From Amoebophrya sp. A120 (Eukaryota; Sar; Dinophyceae; Syndiniales; Amoebophryaceae), in assembly GCA_905178155.1 (NCBI GenBank), contig CAJINV010000014.1, forward strand, positions 1,891,888 through 1,955,887: a stretch of DNA of 64,000 nucleotides, written 5' to 3'. Below the pieces are notes generated by a model. The model was not told the DNA's origin and ran no database searches. It saw only the letters and a program-made list of their open reading frames with translations. Shown in pieces: positions 41,573-54,400 of this stretch (the first letter of the stretch is position 1; each line of letters starts with the position of its first letter). Made by a program: the position numbers and the translations under genes.

Positions 41573-44500
41573 TTATACCAAACCCCTGTCGACATGACCG
41601 TACACGAGCGCGTTCACCTCCAGCCGGACTTGCCGCTCCGCCGCAAACAGCGTCGCGCTTTCGATTCGTTTAATTGACCTCTTCGAGAGTTGCGAGGCGA
41701 GACTCTTCCCAATGTCGCCGGGGCTTGCACCACTCTTGCGGCTGCTACCCGTCGGGGTGATCGCTCCCGCCTGTGCCAACTTGGTACAAAAAAATGTGGT
41801 TGTGAAGTCAATACTTTGTTTGAAATTGGCCCGGGCGGCTCTGTTGCTCGTTTCAAGCTCCTCTGGAAAAGGCGCAGATGTCGCTTGTTGCTGAGAATCT
41901 TCTGTAGCTTCTCGTTGTGAAGCCGCGGTGAAAGATGATCCCATACTTGTCTGGTTCTGGTTCTATCCGGCTGAAAAAAACTATCACTATCACAAAAAGC
42001 CATTTTTCGGCAAAAATTGATTTTTTTTTGATTTTTTTGCGGCGCATTGGGGCTCGATCCTTGTACCTGGTATATTGTTGTTGTGGTTAATGAATGATAT
42101 AGTTAGCTAGCTAGTGGTCGCTTGTGATGATTGTTATAGCTAACAGGAGAGACGTCCGCCAGAGATAACGGCCTCCAGGGTATCCGCAGTGCAGTCCGTC
42201 GTGATTCACGCCCTCGGCCCCAGGTGGGGCCGAGGAGCAGCTTGCCGGCGGTGGAGTGGTGTCCAGAACGTGCTCAACCTGCAGCAAACATCTTGCCAGA
42301 TCTCTCCTGTTAGCTAGCTAAATCATCACAAGCGACCACTAGTTACCTTTTCACATTCCTCATTCCAAATCTATCAAAATACTGCTCAGGTCTTACCATC
42401 CCGGCGAGAAAAAAAATGAAAAAATAATGATGTTTTTTTGCAAAAAAAGTGACATTTTTGGGTCGAAAATCGGTGCGTTTGTGATAGTGATAGTTTTTTT
42501 CAGCGCGATAGGTTCGGAGCCCGTATTACTGATCCGGTGGACGAGCTCACAGCCGAAGCAGAGGAGTTGTTTCGGGTTGAGCTTGAAGAGTTTGGCGCGG
42601 CTGCGGGCGCAGTTGCAGCTGCATCGGCGGAGGATTTTAATTTGTGGGCAGTGGAAGAAGAAGATGGTGCTCCAGTTTGTTTCCCAGTAGCGCCGCTACT
42701 GGCTGGGGCGCCGTTACTATTCTGCCACTGACTTGTACTAGACGAAGTGCTGTGACCACTTTGACCCGACGCAGGCCCTTTGTAAGCCTGCTCTGCGTTG
42801 TAATTTTTGTGTTTTGTGCCTGTATGGTTCGCCGTAGAGTCGTACTGCTCGTCTTCCTCCTCTTCCTCGTCATCGTCTTCCCAATAGTCGTTTGCGCTGC
42901 GCAGTTGCGAGAATCTGCTCCCTGTGGCGGAGTTCGTTTTGCTGTTGCGCTTGCTCGCCGCCCCGTGAAGACCACGGCTGTACCCGGCCGAGGACGACGC
43001 AGACCATCCGTGACTGGTTCCACCTCCGGTTCCCGCCGCACCAAGTGGCTTCTTGCCCCATTGATTACGATTTACTTCAGAAGAACTAGCGTTGTCCCAC
43101 TGAGAAGCAGTGGAAGACTGCTCACCGTACCAGCCACTGCTTCTGAACGACTTCTTTGATTTAACACCCTCCCACAGGGTGTCGTCGAGTTCTTCATCTC
43201 CCTGGTCTTCTAGTCTCTGTGCCTCCTCTGCTTCCCTGCGTGCAAGGTCCGTTGCGATAGCCTCGTCATCCGTGGTACCGGTGACAACGCTCGACGGCCG
43301 ATGCAGATGCCTCTGCTTCGTTTGATCGGCAGAAGTAGCTGTAGCTCCAGCTCCTGTCTGCGCAATGTTCTTATCTGCCAAATGTTCTACCTCCGTCTCC
43401 GAATCGTTTTCACGGTCTGATTCCAGCATTTTCCACGCATTCTTCTGAGCCATGATCTTCGGCGCGGTCGCGTATGTCGCCGCAATGTGGTCACTTTCTT
43501 GCTGCGTGTTCTCTGCCACAGGAGATGGCCGCCCGGATGTTTCTTTGGGGGCACCGTCTGGACTACTGGTGGCCGCAGCCCCGGTGGTCGTCGCGCGGTT
43601 GTTTACTTGCCCGAGCACGTCATCGATATTCTCGTCCCCTTCCTCGTCCAGCAGCGGGCTTGTCCCATCGGAATTGTTGGGTGATACCAACCCGGTGGAG
43701 CCCTCGTCTCCCGTCGTGGTGGTCGTGTTGCTGGGCCCCCCCTGCAAAGAAGCATGGGTTTGAGGCGCTCCGGGCGCATTAATATTTCTTGTGCCAGAGG
43801 TTTCCGGCAAAATTCCCTTGGCGCCGATTTTGAAGTGACTCATCACCGCCTGCAAAAGCTGCTGCGTCAAAAAGGTCTCCGCTTCTTCGTCGACAGACCA
43901 CCGATGTCGCTTCAAGTCGGTGCAGACGGTCTTCGCAAGTTGCTGGGTAAACATGCTATACTGGAAAAATTTGTCCTCTACCGCGTTTGCTCCGATATAG
44001 TTTTTGTGTCCGTTTTTGTAGTCGGCGCGCAAACTGAAGTGGCCCGAATTCACGATGACGTGCGACGCCTGCGTGACATGGGCCCGCAGTTCCGGCGGTC
44101 GCTGCGGCTTGATGATGACTTGCCTCACGTCCTTCGTGCGGAAACTCTGCTCCTCCCACCTGCTTTCTTGCCACTGCCACCAGGGAATCGTTCCCCCGTC
44201 TGCAAGAGAAACGCCACCACCGCTGTAATAGCCCATGTAGTAGGATCGGCTCAGTTTGGCCTTCCAGTTCGTGTTCCGGTAGTTGTGGATCTTCTTGTAC
44301 AGCTCCTTGGTGTTGATGTACACGTCTTTGTCGTCTTGGTAGATGAAGTGGGTCTTCCGTTCGTGCCAAAACGTGGGGCGGCCGCCGACCTGCTGCTCCG
44401 TGTCAAGGTGGTACCGCCCGTTCATGTGCTTGTTTTCCTGAAACATGAAGCCCTGCAGGTTGAACACGGTCACCTCTTGCGCCATGACGCAACACGCCTC

Positions 44501-47500
44501 CCTTTCGAACCGGTGTCCCCCGTGGACGACACGCACCACGCAGGGCGCCAAGGTCTGCGTCTGGTTGAACAACTTCACTTCTTTCTCGCACTTCTTCCGG
44601 AAAAACGTTTGGACGGCAGCCGACAAAAGATCCGTCAGGAATATTCCGTGGTCGGAGTAGTCGGCGTTGCACTTGCTCAGCTGCTCCGCCTTCGTTTTTT
44701 CCCACTCGTGATTCAAATCTTTCAGTCGTTGGGCCAGCAGTTCCATCATCACCGCCGGTACGTACTCAACCTTGAAGCCGATTCGCTGTATCAAATGGGC
44801 CCGCTCGCAGTCGTGCCAGGCGCAGGGCTGCGACTGCGGATACTCCGCGCGGAAAAATTTATCCAATTCCGTCCGAAGAATTTCTCCCTCCTTCTGGACG
44901 TTGCGCTTCATTGCCTCGGCCTCCATGCAGTCCGGATTCAGTTTGATGCACATCCACAAGCCCTTGCGCTGTGCCGTCACGTCTCTCTCCACGTCGACCG
45001 TGCTTCGCCCGAACTTCTCGATTTTGTTCAGGATTTCGTGCCAGGCAAAAATCACCTCCTGGAGGTACTGATCATACTTCAAGCTGTCCCACCGATCGCG
45101 GCAGACCATGTTGAAGTTCAGCAAGTTGTAGCCGAAGAACGCCTCACCCTTTCCCATGTCCCGCCGGAAAGTGTTTCGCCCGTCTCCACCACCCTGCTGG
45201 CGCTCCGCCCGGGCGGCGGTGGACCAGGCATATCGCTTGTTGCTGTCGGGTGTCACGAGCATTCCTTTCACGTAGAACCGCCCTTGGTACTCCGGATCCG
45301 TTAAGATTTCGTAGCTGTTCTCTTCGCCGCGGATCAGCTGCGGACGCAGTCGCCTGTACCTGTTTTCGAGCAAGAAGAGGTAGCGGTCCGGCTTGAAATC
45401 CACGTGGTAGGCGGTGATCACGGTGTCCTTGGCCAGGTCTACCTGCAGGTCGTCCTCCAGGTACTTGCGCAGAAACGGCGCAGTTGTCTGGCGCATCTGG
45501 GTTTTGTTTCGCTCTTGCTGGTCCTTGGTGATTCCCGGATGCGAATGCGCAAACGTGCTATGGAACACATTCGGTTCAAAGTGTTGCTTCACATTCAGTA
45601 ACACTTCCTCGATGGTGTACTGCAGCGTGAAAAACGTTTTGCAGACCTTTGGCGGCTTGTTCGCAAAGACAAAGCGGTAACCGCTGGACAGCATGGACAA
45701 CTCCGTACCGGACCTCTGCTCCTTGAGCCTCTGGAACACGTGCGCGGCGGCTTTCAGGCCGTCGCCAAACTTTCCCTTGATTTGCCGGGACTGTCCGGTC
45801 TTCTTCTCTTGGCCGGACAAGCCACCAATCATGCTCCGCGGGGCCAAAATCGACCGGTAGTTGACGCAAACGAGGATCCCGAACGCAGGGTCCATCGTTT
45901 GCGAGTTACTGTTCACATACCTCATTTTCTCGGTTCCTCCATGATGCGTTTGGTGTTCGGCTGGCAGATCGCGGTTCGCCAAATGCTCTAGCACGCCGAC
46001 CTTGTAACGGCGCGTACCGTTCTTATTCAAGGCAAAAGCCACAAAGCGATTTGGTTGACCACAATAGTCCTGTCGCTCTACGACACATGTGAACCCGTGG
46101 TGGTCACATTGGGCGATGCACTCGTCGTGCCAATTCTGCACGAGCTCATCCTTCGCCATGTTCACGTCCCAATACTCAACGTATCCGGTCGACAAATTGG
46201 TGTTTTCCCAGTGGTCTCTCCCCATCGCAATCACTGCGTCGAATTCCGCTTTCTTGCTGGCATACGCACCCGACGTCCTCATCGGTTCAGGGATGTGCGG
46301 TAGGGCCTTGAAGTGCGTCAGTTCATCGCCTCGTCGCGACGTCTGGTGCGAGGACGCGGACGCTGCAGTGCGGTGCGGCTGCTGCACCTGGTACTGATCA
46401 ACATTTTGCGCCGGCGCCATTGCTGAAGTTGTAGTAGTTGGCGCACCTCCACCAGCACCTAAAATTCCGTACCGTTGTTGTGATGGTTGCGAAGTGGATG
46501 CCGTTACCGAGCTCCTGCCAAAACCCGTGGAGGTGCCTGCGGTGCCGAAGCCCCCCGCTAATATCTGTGCTGTGCCACGGGAGTGGTCCTTGTCTTGCTG
46601 GTGACTGCTAGTATAGCCATGAAGGTCCTTCTGATTATTTTGCAGTTCTCCTAATGCTCCTGTACTGGTTCCGCCAGAATATATACCGGCCAGTCGGCTG
46701 TCACCGTAGAGCTCATGACCACCTCCGTGCCGGTCTCCCCACGTAGTAGTTGCTGCTCTGGTGCTGTGCGGTGTTTGTTTATTGTAGTTTTGCCCATGGG
46801 ACGTTGTCGAGCTAGAGTTCATGTGTGGATAATTGCCAGTCTGCCAACTGCTGTTCTGGACCGCCGTGGAAGAAGTTCCCCCGTAACTACTCGCTGTGCT
46901 CTGCTTCGACGTATTTTGTCCGCGCTGCCCTCGCTGCTTGTCGATTATATCCTGAATATACCGATGAGACCCGGTCATTTTCGGGGTGGTACTTTGCTGC
47001 TCTAGAGGTTGTGGGACCATGGAAGACCCAAGTGGAGCTGGTAAAGCGGGTGGAACAATGGGGGTAGTAGTACTGTTCTGCCGATTCTGGGCATCATAGG
47101 GCTGGTACTGCAGGTTTTGGTGACCAAGAGCACTGCTGATCTGCTGGTTGTAAGCGGTGTCTTGGACTTGGTAGTCGTGCTGCATTGCGCCATAATTGAT
47201 TCCCCCAAGCTGATGCTGTGGCGGATGTAGATCTTCCTGCTGAAACGGCGAAGTTGATTTCTTCGAATTCGAGTCATGGTAACTCAGCCCCGACGAGCCC
47301 ATCATTTGATCAATTCCCGGCGTCCCGGTGCCGCTTAGCGGTTGCTGATGGCTGAGTCCCGTTGCTCCAACAAAGCCCCCACTGTAAGGTGGTGGCGTCG
47401 TAGCAGCACTGTTTTTACTACCACCCATTGCTGCATTTCCCAAAAACGGATTGTAGTCCTCCGTTTGGGCAGTTGCAGCGCCAGAAATCGGCTGCGGGTG

Positions 47501-47953
47501 GTGCATCGCAGCATAGGTGGACGCTGATGCTGGGTTACCTGCGTTAATATTCGTTGTCCCCCACGAAGAGCTTTCATCTGCCCAAATCGGTGGGGAAGTG
47601 GCAGAATTTGGCTGAAACAACAACGCCCCGAGTCCTCCGGGCAGCGCTTGTGGTTCTTTATTTTTTCCCTGGTTTATTGTCGCTGGCGTTTTAGCACTAG
47701 TTGACACGGCACTATTTGATGCTCCGCCAAACAAAGTTGACGGGGGCAGAATTGGGGGCGGTGGAGGAACACCACCCGAAACCTGATCACCCCACGGAGG
47801 TAAATGATTATACCCTGGCGCTGCGGCAGAAGTAGAAGACGATGAAGACCCTTTGCTGATTCCTTTATTTATTCCGGGCGGAGCTGTAAGCGGGACGCTC
47901 GCGGAGGTCGAGCCCTTACCGTAAGACTTGTAGTGCGGTTTTTGGGTCTGCAT
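41573..47953 (-). CDS. Giant protein with GHKL-ATPase-like motifs
   Basis: Exons 47953-42511 and 41958-41573, 1,942 residues, joined by removal of a 547-bp introner (IRAPNQNQTSMGSS across the join). Residues 1-~550 are Q/G/S/T-rich and disordered. The ordered core, ~560-1340, begins with DELVQNWHDEC near residue 600, which resembles the N-box of GHKL ATPases (Hsp90/MORC/histidine-kinase fold). About 130 residues later, GKFGDGLKAAAHVFQRL resembles the second glycine box, and LSMLSSGYRFVFANK follows. The remaining core (WHDCERAHLIQRIGFKVEYV, FWHERKTHFIYQDDKDVYIN) is unfamiliar. The C-terminus is low-complexity and acidic, then a basic tail. The ATPase assignment rests on short motifs and is inference; the true function is unknown. 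Confidence 0.75.
41964..42510. mobile_element. Introner element, family 8 (547 bp, nested inverted repeats)
   Basis: Outer ends TATCCGGCTGAAAAAAACTA and TAGTTTTTTTCAGCGCGATA, extended by TCACTATCACAAA, form a ~34-bp inverted repeat. The perfect duplication GGTTC lies at 41959-41963 and 42511-42515. Inside, a second pair (AGTGGTCGCTTGTGATGAT near 42111 and its complement near 42325, plus CTAACAGGAGAGA) makes a nested stem. It is the longest copy and lacks the TTGTNATGC words common in the others. Confidence 0.9.
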
Positions 47954-50211
47954 TTTCGTCGTGGTGATTCTTTCTTCTAAGTATGTTCGCTTTCTGTACG
48001 CGTACCTTCAACAATAAAGTGACCACGCTCAGTAGTTTAATTCGAGTAGAAAAAACCCAGAAAACATTTGACTTTTTAGGTTTAGATTGAATAGACGGTG
48101 CTGCTCTGCAGCAACCACGGCCGGCTTTTAACTAGCAATCGTGCTTTGAATACGGCATCGGCTCACAAGCTATTTTCCTACAATTCAAGATTCATCGAGG
48201 GATAAACAGAACCACGTCGTGGATATTCGAGCGCTTTTCCTAAACTTTCTAATCTACCCGATAATGAGCCGCGAGTGTTAACATTTTACGAATGCCTGGG
48301 GGTCGTGCTGGGACAACTAAAGATATTGAAGTGAGTTTGTCCTTCCTGGCGAAGAGCCTGCTCGTGTTTCGGGAAAAAAAAAAAATAGAAGCGGAGGACG
48401 ACCTTAGTTTAGATTCTAGCTATCCGCGCAAGTATCCTCTCTACATAGAGTTGCAAGTAGAACTACCAACTTCTGAAGATGAAGGTAGCCGCTTCATGGA
48501 ATATGTCTCTGCTTGCCACCTGCTGCAAGAAAATTGCAGCTAGTAGTACACTAGAATCATGTACGGGAAAAATAATAGACTCTTTATTCTGCAAATAGGG
48601 CAGTGCACCGACAGCTTTTACAGTGTGTTCAGTTCTGTTGATCCGTGCATGTTGATCCGAAATCATGGCTTCCTTGCAAGAAGGTTCGTTTTCAGCCGCG
48701 GCCTTTCGCGCTGTCGGCTGTCGCAACTGGTGATTACTATAGCTATGAGTACCACAGTGGTCGACTCCTGAACACAAGCAAGACCGAAGGAATTGATACG
48801 GTGCAGTCCTTGCCGCTAGCAGTGCAAGCGAGGACGAGCGCTGGGCGACAAATGTTCTTTCTCCATCTGAAGCAGAATGTATGTTCCTTTGCGAGGGTTG
48901 TTGTTTAAAGTGTTTCCGAGCAAGATACAATGCAAGGAAAATGCTCGTTTTTCCGTTGATATTTTCTTCACAGCACTATATCCATCAGGACCTTATCGTA
49001 ACTCGAAAAGCTCTTGTGACTTCGAAGCGTTACATAAATCTGATGTACTGCTGACGGTGCTGTCTGCTTTTTTTGTGAGAATAAAACTCATCTTCAACAA
49101 GAATAGCTACAGGTTTAATCGAGAAAAGCGAGCGTGAAACGGGTCATCAGCTGTATATGTGTATCGCACAACATGTAGCTCTTGCGGGTTGTAAAAAGTT
49201 ACGAATCGCTAGCAGTTGAAGGCAAGAAGTTTCTGCAAGCTCTATACAGAGAAATAACGGCCTGAATATCTTTCGTCGAAAGTAAGAGGCCAATTCTCCT
49301 TTTTGCCAATTGCAAAAACCACGATACATTTGCTGCGAATGGTCGTTGGAAGAAGATTTTCCCCGACAGCACAAACAACAATTGAAAAGTGGCAAGCAAG
49401 AATACGCATCGGAACTAGTACAATCTGCGATTCTCTACTGGGCGACTGGTGTTTTATGTTGTTGAGTACGCTGGTTGATGTTCCAATTAGAGTCAGAGCT
49501 TAGGAGGTAAATGCTGCATCTTGACCTGCAAAGAGAAAGAGCTCAACAGAAGCAAAAATTTGCAATGCTAAACTACGTAGTTGCTGCGCTAGTACCAGCA
49601 GGAGCTGATAAGGAGCACTAGATCTGAGTAAAGAAGAGATCCAATGCAATGGAAAATTGGATCCCTTTTCATCTGCAGGTGAAGACAACACGATCCCCGC
49701 CACTTCTGATCTTTTCTTGAAATTTGATGGCCAACAACATCTGGCTGATAGTACACTTCGTGTACCAACAGGCTGCAAAAAATCGAAATGATTTGCGCAG
49801 TTATAATTGCTCGTAGTTCTGCATAAAAACCTGTTCTATTGCATTATATCTTAATTTCGTAAATCAGATTGTTGAATTTTGTGAAAGTTAAAGTTTGATG
49901 GTGAGACGGTGTTTAGTTATAGTTATAGTTTCTTTCCTTCGGTGGTGATGCTAATGCTTCTTTGTTTGCGAGTACTGTGTAATTCATGATCAAGGTGACA
50001 CGACACCATGTACAACTAGGTTCTTGCAGCTCCAGCCGGTAGTACAAGAATTCTGTGACACGCTAGTAGATGTTGAAATGATCTTCGATCACAAGGACAA
50101 CTTTTTGTTGAAAAGTGATACCTGCGGATCAGAAACATGTCATGCTGAAATCAGATGAGAGGCAGAGCTTGTCATGCGCGCAACAAGAAGATGTTGGCAA
50201 TCCCTACTTCT
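47954..50211. other. Intergenic spacer
   Basis: About 2.3 kb between the giant gene and the 3' end of the RNA-binding gene. A plus-strand 83-codon frame at 48292-48543 (MPGGRAGTTKDIEVSLS) is the only candidate and has no recognisable motif. Otherwise nothing seen. Confidence 0.45.
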
Positions 50212-52600
50212 TTAGTACGCAACCACCTCCGGCTCCATGTTGTCATTGCCCAAAGCGCTCTTCTTCCACATTTGGTCGACAAACGCGTCGGCCGCTTCCT
50301 CATCCTTGAACTTGATGATGGCTTTCCTGTTGTTTGTGATGCACAGAGCGATGAATGACGAGCAACATTGAAAATGTATGAATTGTCATTTTGCCGTAAA
50401 CTTCTAATTGTTGTCATGCGTCAACGAGGTATGCAAAAGTGGTTTCTCATGCTGGAATAATCATAAAGCAATCATAAGCAAGACAAAAATCTCTACCCGG
50501 CCTTGATCTCGGTGTGGGAAGGTTCGTATTTTGAGAACTCATCCTTCAAATCTTTCCACGTGACGGTCTCCTTGAAGCCGGCGATGTGGACCTGATAGAG
50601 TTGTGTAGTTTACCATGCAGAAAACCAAAACGTAGCCACAGTGTAGGAACCATCGTCGCAACTGCTGCATTTCAGGTCGTCATGCGTGCTGGCGCGCAAG
50701 AGCAAGTGAGTCTGTCTTGCAAGAATGTGATGAAATGTAGCGTAAATAAACAATACCGCAACTTCGCCTTCCCGGTCCTCGGACTTGCGTCCTGCCTTCT
50801 TTCCCTTTCCCTTGCTGCCCTTCTTTCCCTTGCCCTTGGAGCTGGACTTGCCCTCGATGTAGCGGCCCTCGCGGTCCTCACGCACGAAAACGGCGCGACC
50901 GTCGAGCTCCGTGTCGTTCAGTTCCTCGATCGCCTTCTTTGCGTCGTCCGGGTTCTTGTACCGAACCAAGCCCGCACCGGCAGAGCGTCCGTCCTTGGAC
51001 TTCAGGATATCGCAGTACTCGACCTGTTATATGTTTGGTTATTTTCCTCACGTTGGACTTCTTCTACTTGCACTGATGATATATTGATATGTCGTGCGCA
51101 GTAGATTCAACAAAACTACGTTTGACATTTAGATTTACATGGCCTGCTTGACGCTGCAAATGCAACATCCACATACTTTTCCATTTCCATTTGTGCTGAT
51201 CCTGATGCTGCTTTAGCATTAGAATGACAAATTGAAAGTTTACCTCGCCGGCGCTGACCATGTGGTCCTTGAGGTTTTGCCAGGAAGTGTAGTAGCTCAG
51301 GTTTCCATATGAACTGCAAAAGTATCGTACTCGTATAAATGCATTACAAATTTCCTCAGCATGAGAAATAAAATTTGTGATGCGGATTTACCGTAAGAAA
51401 AAGATTTGTAATGCATGACTGCAATACGAGTACGATACTTTTGCACAGGATATTCCAACGTACACTTGCGCGGCTGCGGAATCCTCGCTCAGCTGCTTGC
51501 CCTTACCTGTTTGTAGGTGTTTGTGGTAGTGTTTTATCCGCATGACGAAAGTATCATGATCTATTACCGCGCCGAAGCCGACGGGCCAGGCGGGTACGCT
51601 ACAATTACATAACGCACGAGCTGCGCTGCAAATGTGTCGTGTGTGCCTGCATTAGCGATGCGATAGTCGAAGGACATTTATCAAAATAACGCGATGCATG
51701 AGCGCGACTGTAAAATTTAAATTACCCTTGCTTCCCGGTCCCTTGCCGCCCTTCTGGTCGAGGCGCAGGAAGATTTCCCGGCCCTTCAGCACCTTATCTG
51801 CCATGGTGTCGATGGCCTTTTGTGCGGCATCCGCGTCCGCGAATCGCACGATACCGTGCCATATGGATTGTTAACATGTCTGGGTCTGGAAGAGTGAAAA
51901 AATTGTCATGCATATTTCTCATGACCCATGATAGTCTGTGATGTATGCCCTAGCATTACAGATTTTTAGAAATCTTCCTGATGCACCTTCCGCATGAGAA
52001 ATGCCCTCTCGCCATGGCAAAAACTGGACCCCTCTTGGTGGTCATGCATTACAGGTTTTTTTCGAATCCGAAAACAGCATCACAAGTTACAACCTTCCAG
52101 ACCCAGACATTTTTACATTTGATATGCCCGGTTTTTCGCCCGTCCTTGTACTGCAGCACCTCCGCGTATGGATGTGTCAGAGTTGAAATCGACAAAGTTG
52201 AAATAATTTGTCATGCATAAAATGCATGACCCGAGGCACGTTTGTTGCAGAGCAGGCAAGTGAGGCCGACTGTCAGCCTGTTTGGGGTTACAGATCGAGC
52301 TGCTAAAGTAGCATGAGAAAATCGCTCTTCTTTGCCTAAACAGCATGACAAACTGGATCTAGGGACCACCGCAATTTGTCATGCGCCACTTGGAAACTGC
52401 GTTCCAACTGGCATCCATTTTATGCATTGCAAATTATTTCAACTTTGACGATTTCAAACCTGACGCTTCCATACCGCGTGCTCGAAGGATTCCCCCACTT
52501 CTGAGTTCTTGAAGAACTCCTTCAACTCTTGCCAACCAACCTGGAAGGACAAGTTTCCACAGAACACGCTGCGGCTGCCGGCGTCAGTTCCCTCGGTCAT
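50212..52600 (-). CDS. Three-RRM RNA-binding protein
   Basis: Eight exons: 52600-52474, 52161-52125, 51856-51726, 51506-51453, 51302-51244, 51023-50757, 50591-50497 and 50326-50212, giving 294 residues. RRM1 has RNP2 SVFCGNLSF and RNP1 GHGIVRF. RRM2 has QVYVGNLSY and RSAGAGLVRY. A basic linker (SSSKGKGKKGSKGKGKKAGRKS) follows, then a degenerate third RRM (VHIAGFKETVTWKDLKDEF, GKAIIKFKDEEAADAF). It binds RNA and could act in splicing, stability or translation; the layout recalls nucleolin-like and SR-like proteins. Four introns are canonical GT-AG (51507-51725, 51024-51243, 50592-50756, 50327-50496) and three are introners, so both intron types coexist in one small gene. It shows no RS domain. 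Confidence 0.93.
51308..51452. mobile_element. Introner element, family 3
   Basis: Ends TATGAACTGCAAAAGTATCG and CGATACTTTTGCACAGGATA. The perfect duplication TTCCA lies at 51303-51307 and 51453-51457. At 145 bp it is the shortest copy. It splits RNP2 of RRM2; excision gives VYVGNLSYY. Confidence 0.93.
51862..52124. mobile_element. Introner element, family 2
   Basis: Ends TATGGATTGTTAACATGTCT (one side eroded) and AGACATTTTTACATTTGATA, with GGGTCTGGAAG/CTTCCAGACCC intact. Flanks TGCCA (51857-51861) and TGCCC (52125-52129) match at 4/5. Confidence 0.9.
52167..52473. mobile_element. Introner element, family 4
   Basis: Ends TATGGATGTGTCAGAGTTGA and TCAAACCTGACGCTTCCATA. The perfect duplication CCGCG lies at 52162-52166 and 52474-52478. 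Its interior is nearly identical over ~230 bases to the copy at 14709-15050. Confidence 0.92.
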
Positions 52601-53460
52601 TTTGTATTTGTTGCTTTAGGAAATAAAGCTAAGGTCGTAAAGATTGCTCAGTTGTATACGTTTTGAGAATAAGAAAAAGCTCTTGCGTATTCTTGCAGGT
52701 AGATTTTACAACTGCAATAATTTATGCAGATAGAATACTTATACGTAAAGTTTTCAAGTGTATACCCAGTACACTAAAATCCGTCGAAGGACTCCTCCCC
52801 TGGAATTGATTTTGTCAAATGAAATCAAGCTGACCAGGAATTGGAACTCCACTTGTCTTTATCGTTTGCCATCAAAAGTAGGCTTTGAGAACGTGGTTAT
52901 GTGCAGGTTTTCGTCGGACCCGGAAGAGATCCATTCTTTCAAAATAAATTCGAAACAAAAAAATACGTATTTCCGGTGCCACGCGGGCGGTTTGATCTGC
53001 AATATTTTGATCCTTTCTGGGTTTGTGTGATGATGTAATTATGGTGGTCATCAAGCTACTTCCGAGATCCGTTCTCCGCAGCTACTGGCACAATCGATGA
53101 TCATGATCGAAGTAGTTACACTTCACCATACAAAGAAGCGTGTGAAAAACTACGGACAGCACAAGCGATCGATTGAACCACGGACCAAGGGCGCACGTGC
53201 GTCGGGCTCAGCGTGAATTCTGCGAGGCCAATGACGTCACTGATTGAACACGCGAGCGGTCTGTCACTTTCAATCCACTTCTTGCCTTGCGGCCGCTGTT
53301 ATTCATTGATGGCCCCAGCCAGCTTGCAACTACCGGTAGGCATAATAGGCACATACGGGCATGATCGGCGGACAAACGGGCCAGCACACAGGTAGGCGCC
53401 CCAATCGGTCCCAATGCTTGGCCGGCAGGCAACACTCGGGGAAAAATCAGCTGCCTTCAA
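52601..53460. other. Intergenic spacer, AT-rich part
   Basis: Upstream of the RNA-binding gene; should hold its promoter. No gene recognised. Confidence 0.5.
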
Positions 53461-54400
53461 ATTAACAGCCCAAAGCCGAGGCCAGGCGGCGCAACGGGGC
53501 GGCGCTGAGGACAGATCGGATCGCGTGCCCCAAGCCTGCTAGGCTGCCGAATGTAAGCAAGAATCGCGCTGGCCCGGGGAAGCAAATTTCTTTGCAGGCA
53601 CACACGCTCGGCCCGCCCGGCCGCGCGCTCGGAAAAGGCCCGCAACCAAAGAAAGGCCCGCCGAAATAAACCAGCCGGCGCTGAGTGTGCGACAGCTGCT
53701 AGCAGGGCCCCACAGGGCGCCCACATACAGGGGCGCAGCCCCGGGAAGGGCGCCCGCCGCCAAGCGGTCCGGCCGCCCCGACCCACCGCAGCGGAGCGGG
53801 GGGGGGCGGCAGGCCAATCGGGGCCCGGCCTATGATCGGGGCCCGGCCTATCGGGGCCCGCCCCTCCCCCCGGCCAGGCGAAGGGCCCGCGCATCGCGAA
53901 AAACGCGGGCGGCGCCGGCTTCGCTGCAGCGGGATCGGTCCCGACCACTTCCCGCCTCGGACATGGAAGAGCGCCAGGCCGCCGGCCAACGCGCAGCGAT
54001 GTATTCGGCATCTCGGCGAAGTCCAGGGCCTTGCCCCCGCCTAACAAAATAGGGGCGGGCGCCGCGCGTTGCAGCACAGGCACAACCCTGCGCGCGGGCG
54101 GGCGCGCGCCTCATGCGGAAAACGTCAACCAGATCGGCCGCCAGTGGGCTCGAATTATAAAAATTCATGCCGGGACTTTCGAAAAACTTTCGGAGAAGAA
54201 AAAAATCCCGCCCGAAGGACGTGGTGGCCCGAGATCTGCGACGAATCCACGGGCCCAGGGAAGGCAAAGATAAAAGGAGGGCGCAGGCGAAGGTGAAAAA
54301 GGGAAACCCCAGAAAGAAAAAGGGCCGGCCGAGGGAAGCACAACAGCGGGGGCGCCGGCCCCTAAGAAAGGCCAAGGGGCTGTCAAGCAGCGGGCCACGA
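53461..54400. repeat. GC-rich non-coding block with short tandem repeats
   Basis: Strongly GC-rich. At 53818-53862, GGGGCCCGGCCTAT units repeat in tandem. Open frames occur on both strands through lack of stop codons in GC-rich DNA and carry no motifs. Confidence 0.6.
54127..54215. repeat. Left copy of a ~90-bp inverted repeat pair
   Basis: AACCAGATCGG...AATTATAAAAATTCATG...GGACTTT here matches the reverse complement of 54880-54981. The two copies are ~660 bases apart and diverged. Confidence 0.75.

Noticed and set aside
42040-42075. GGCTCGATCC as a tRNA T-arm
   Set aside because: No matching acceptor or anticodon arms around it; it lies inside the family-8 introner.
43754-45304. 516-codon plus-strand frame
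   Set aside because: It is the antisense shadow of the giant minus-strand gene, with biased composition and no family motif.
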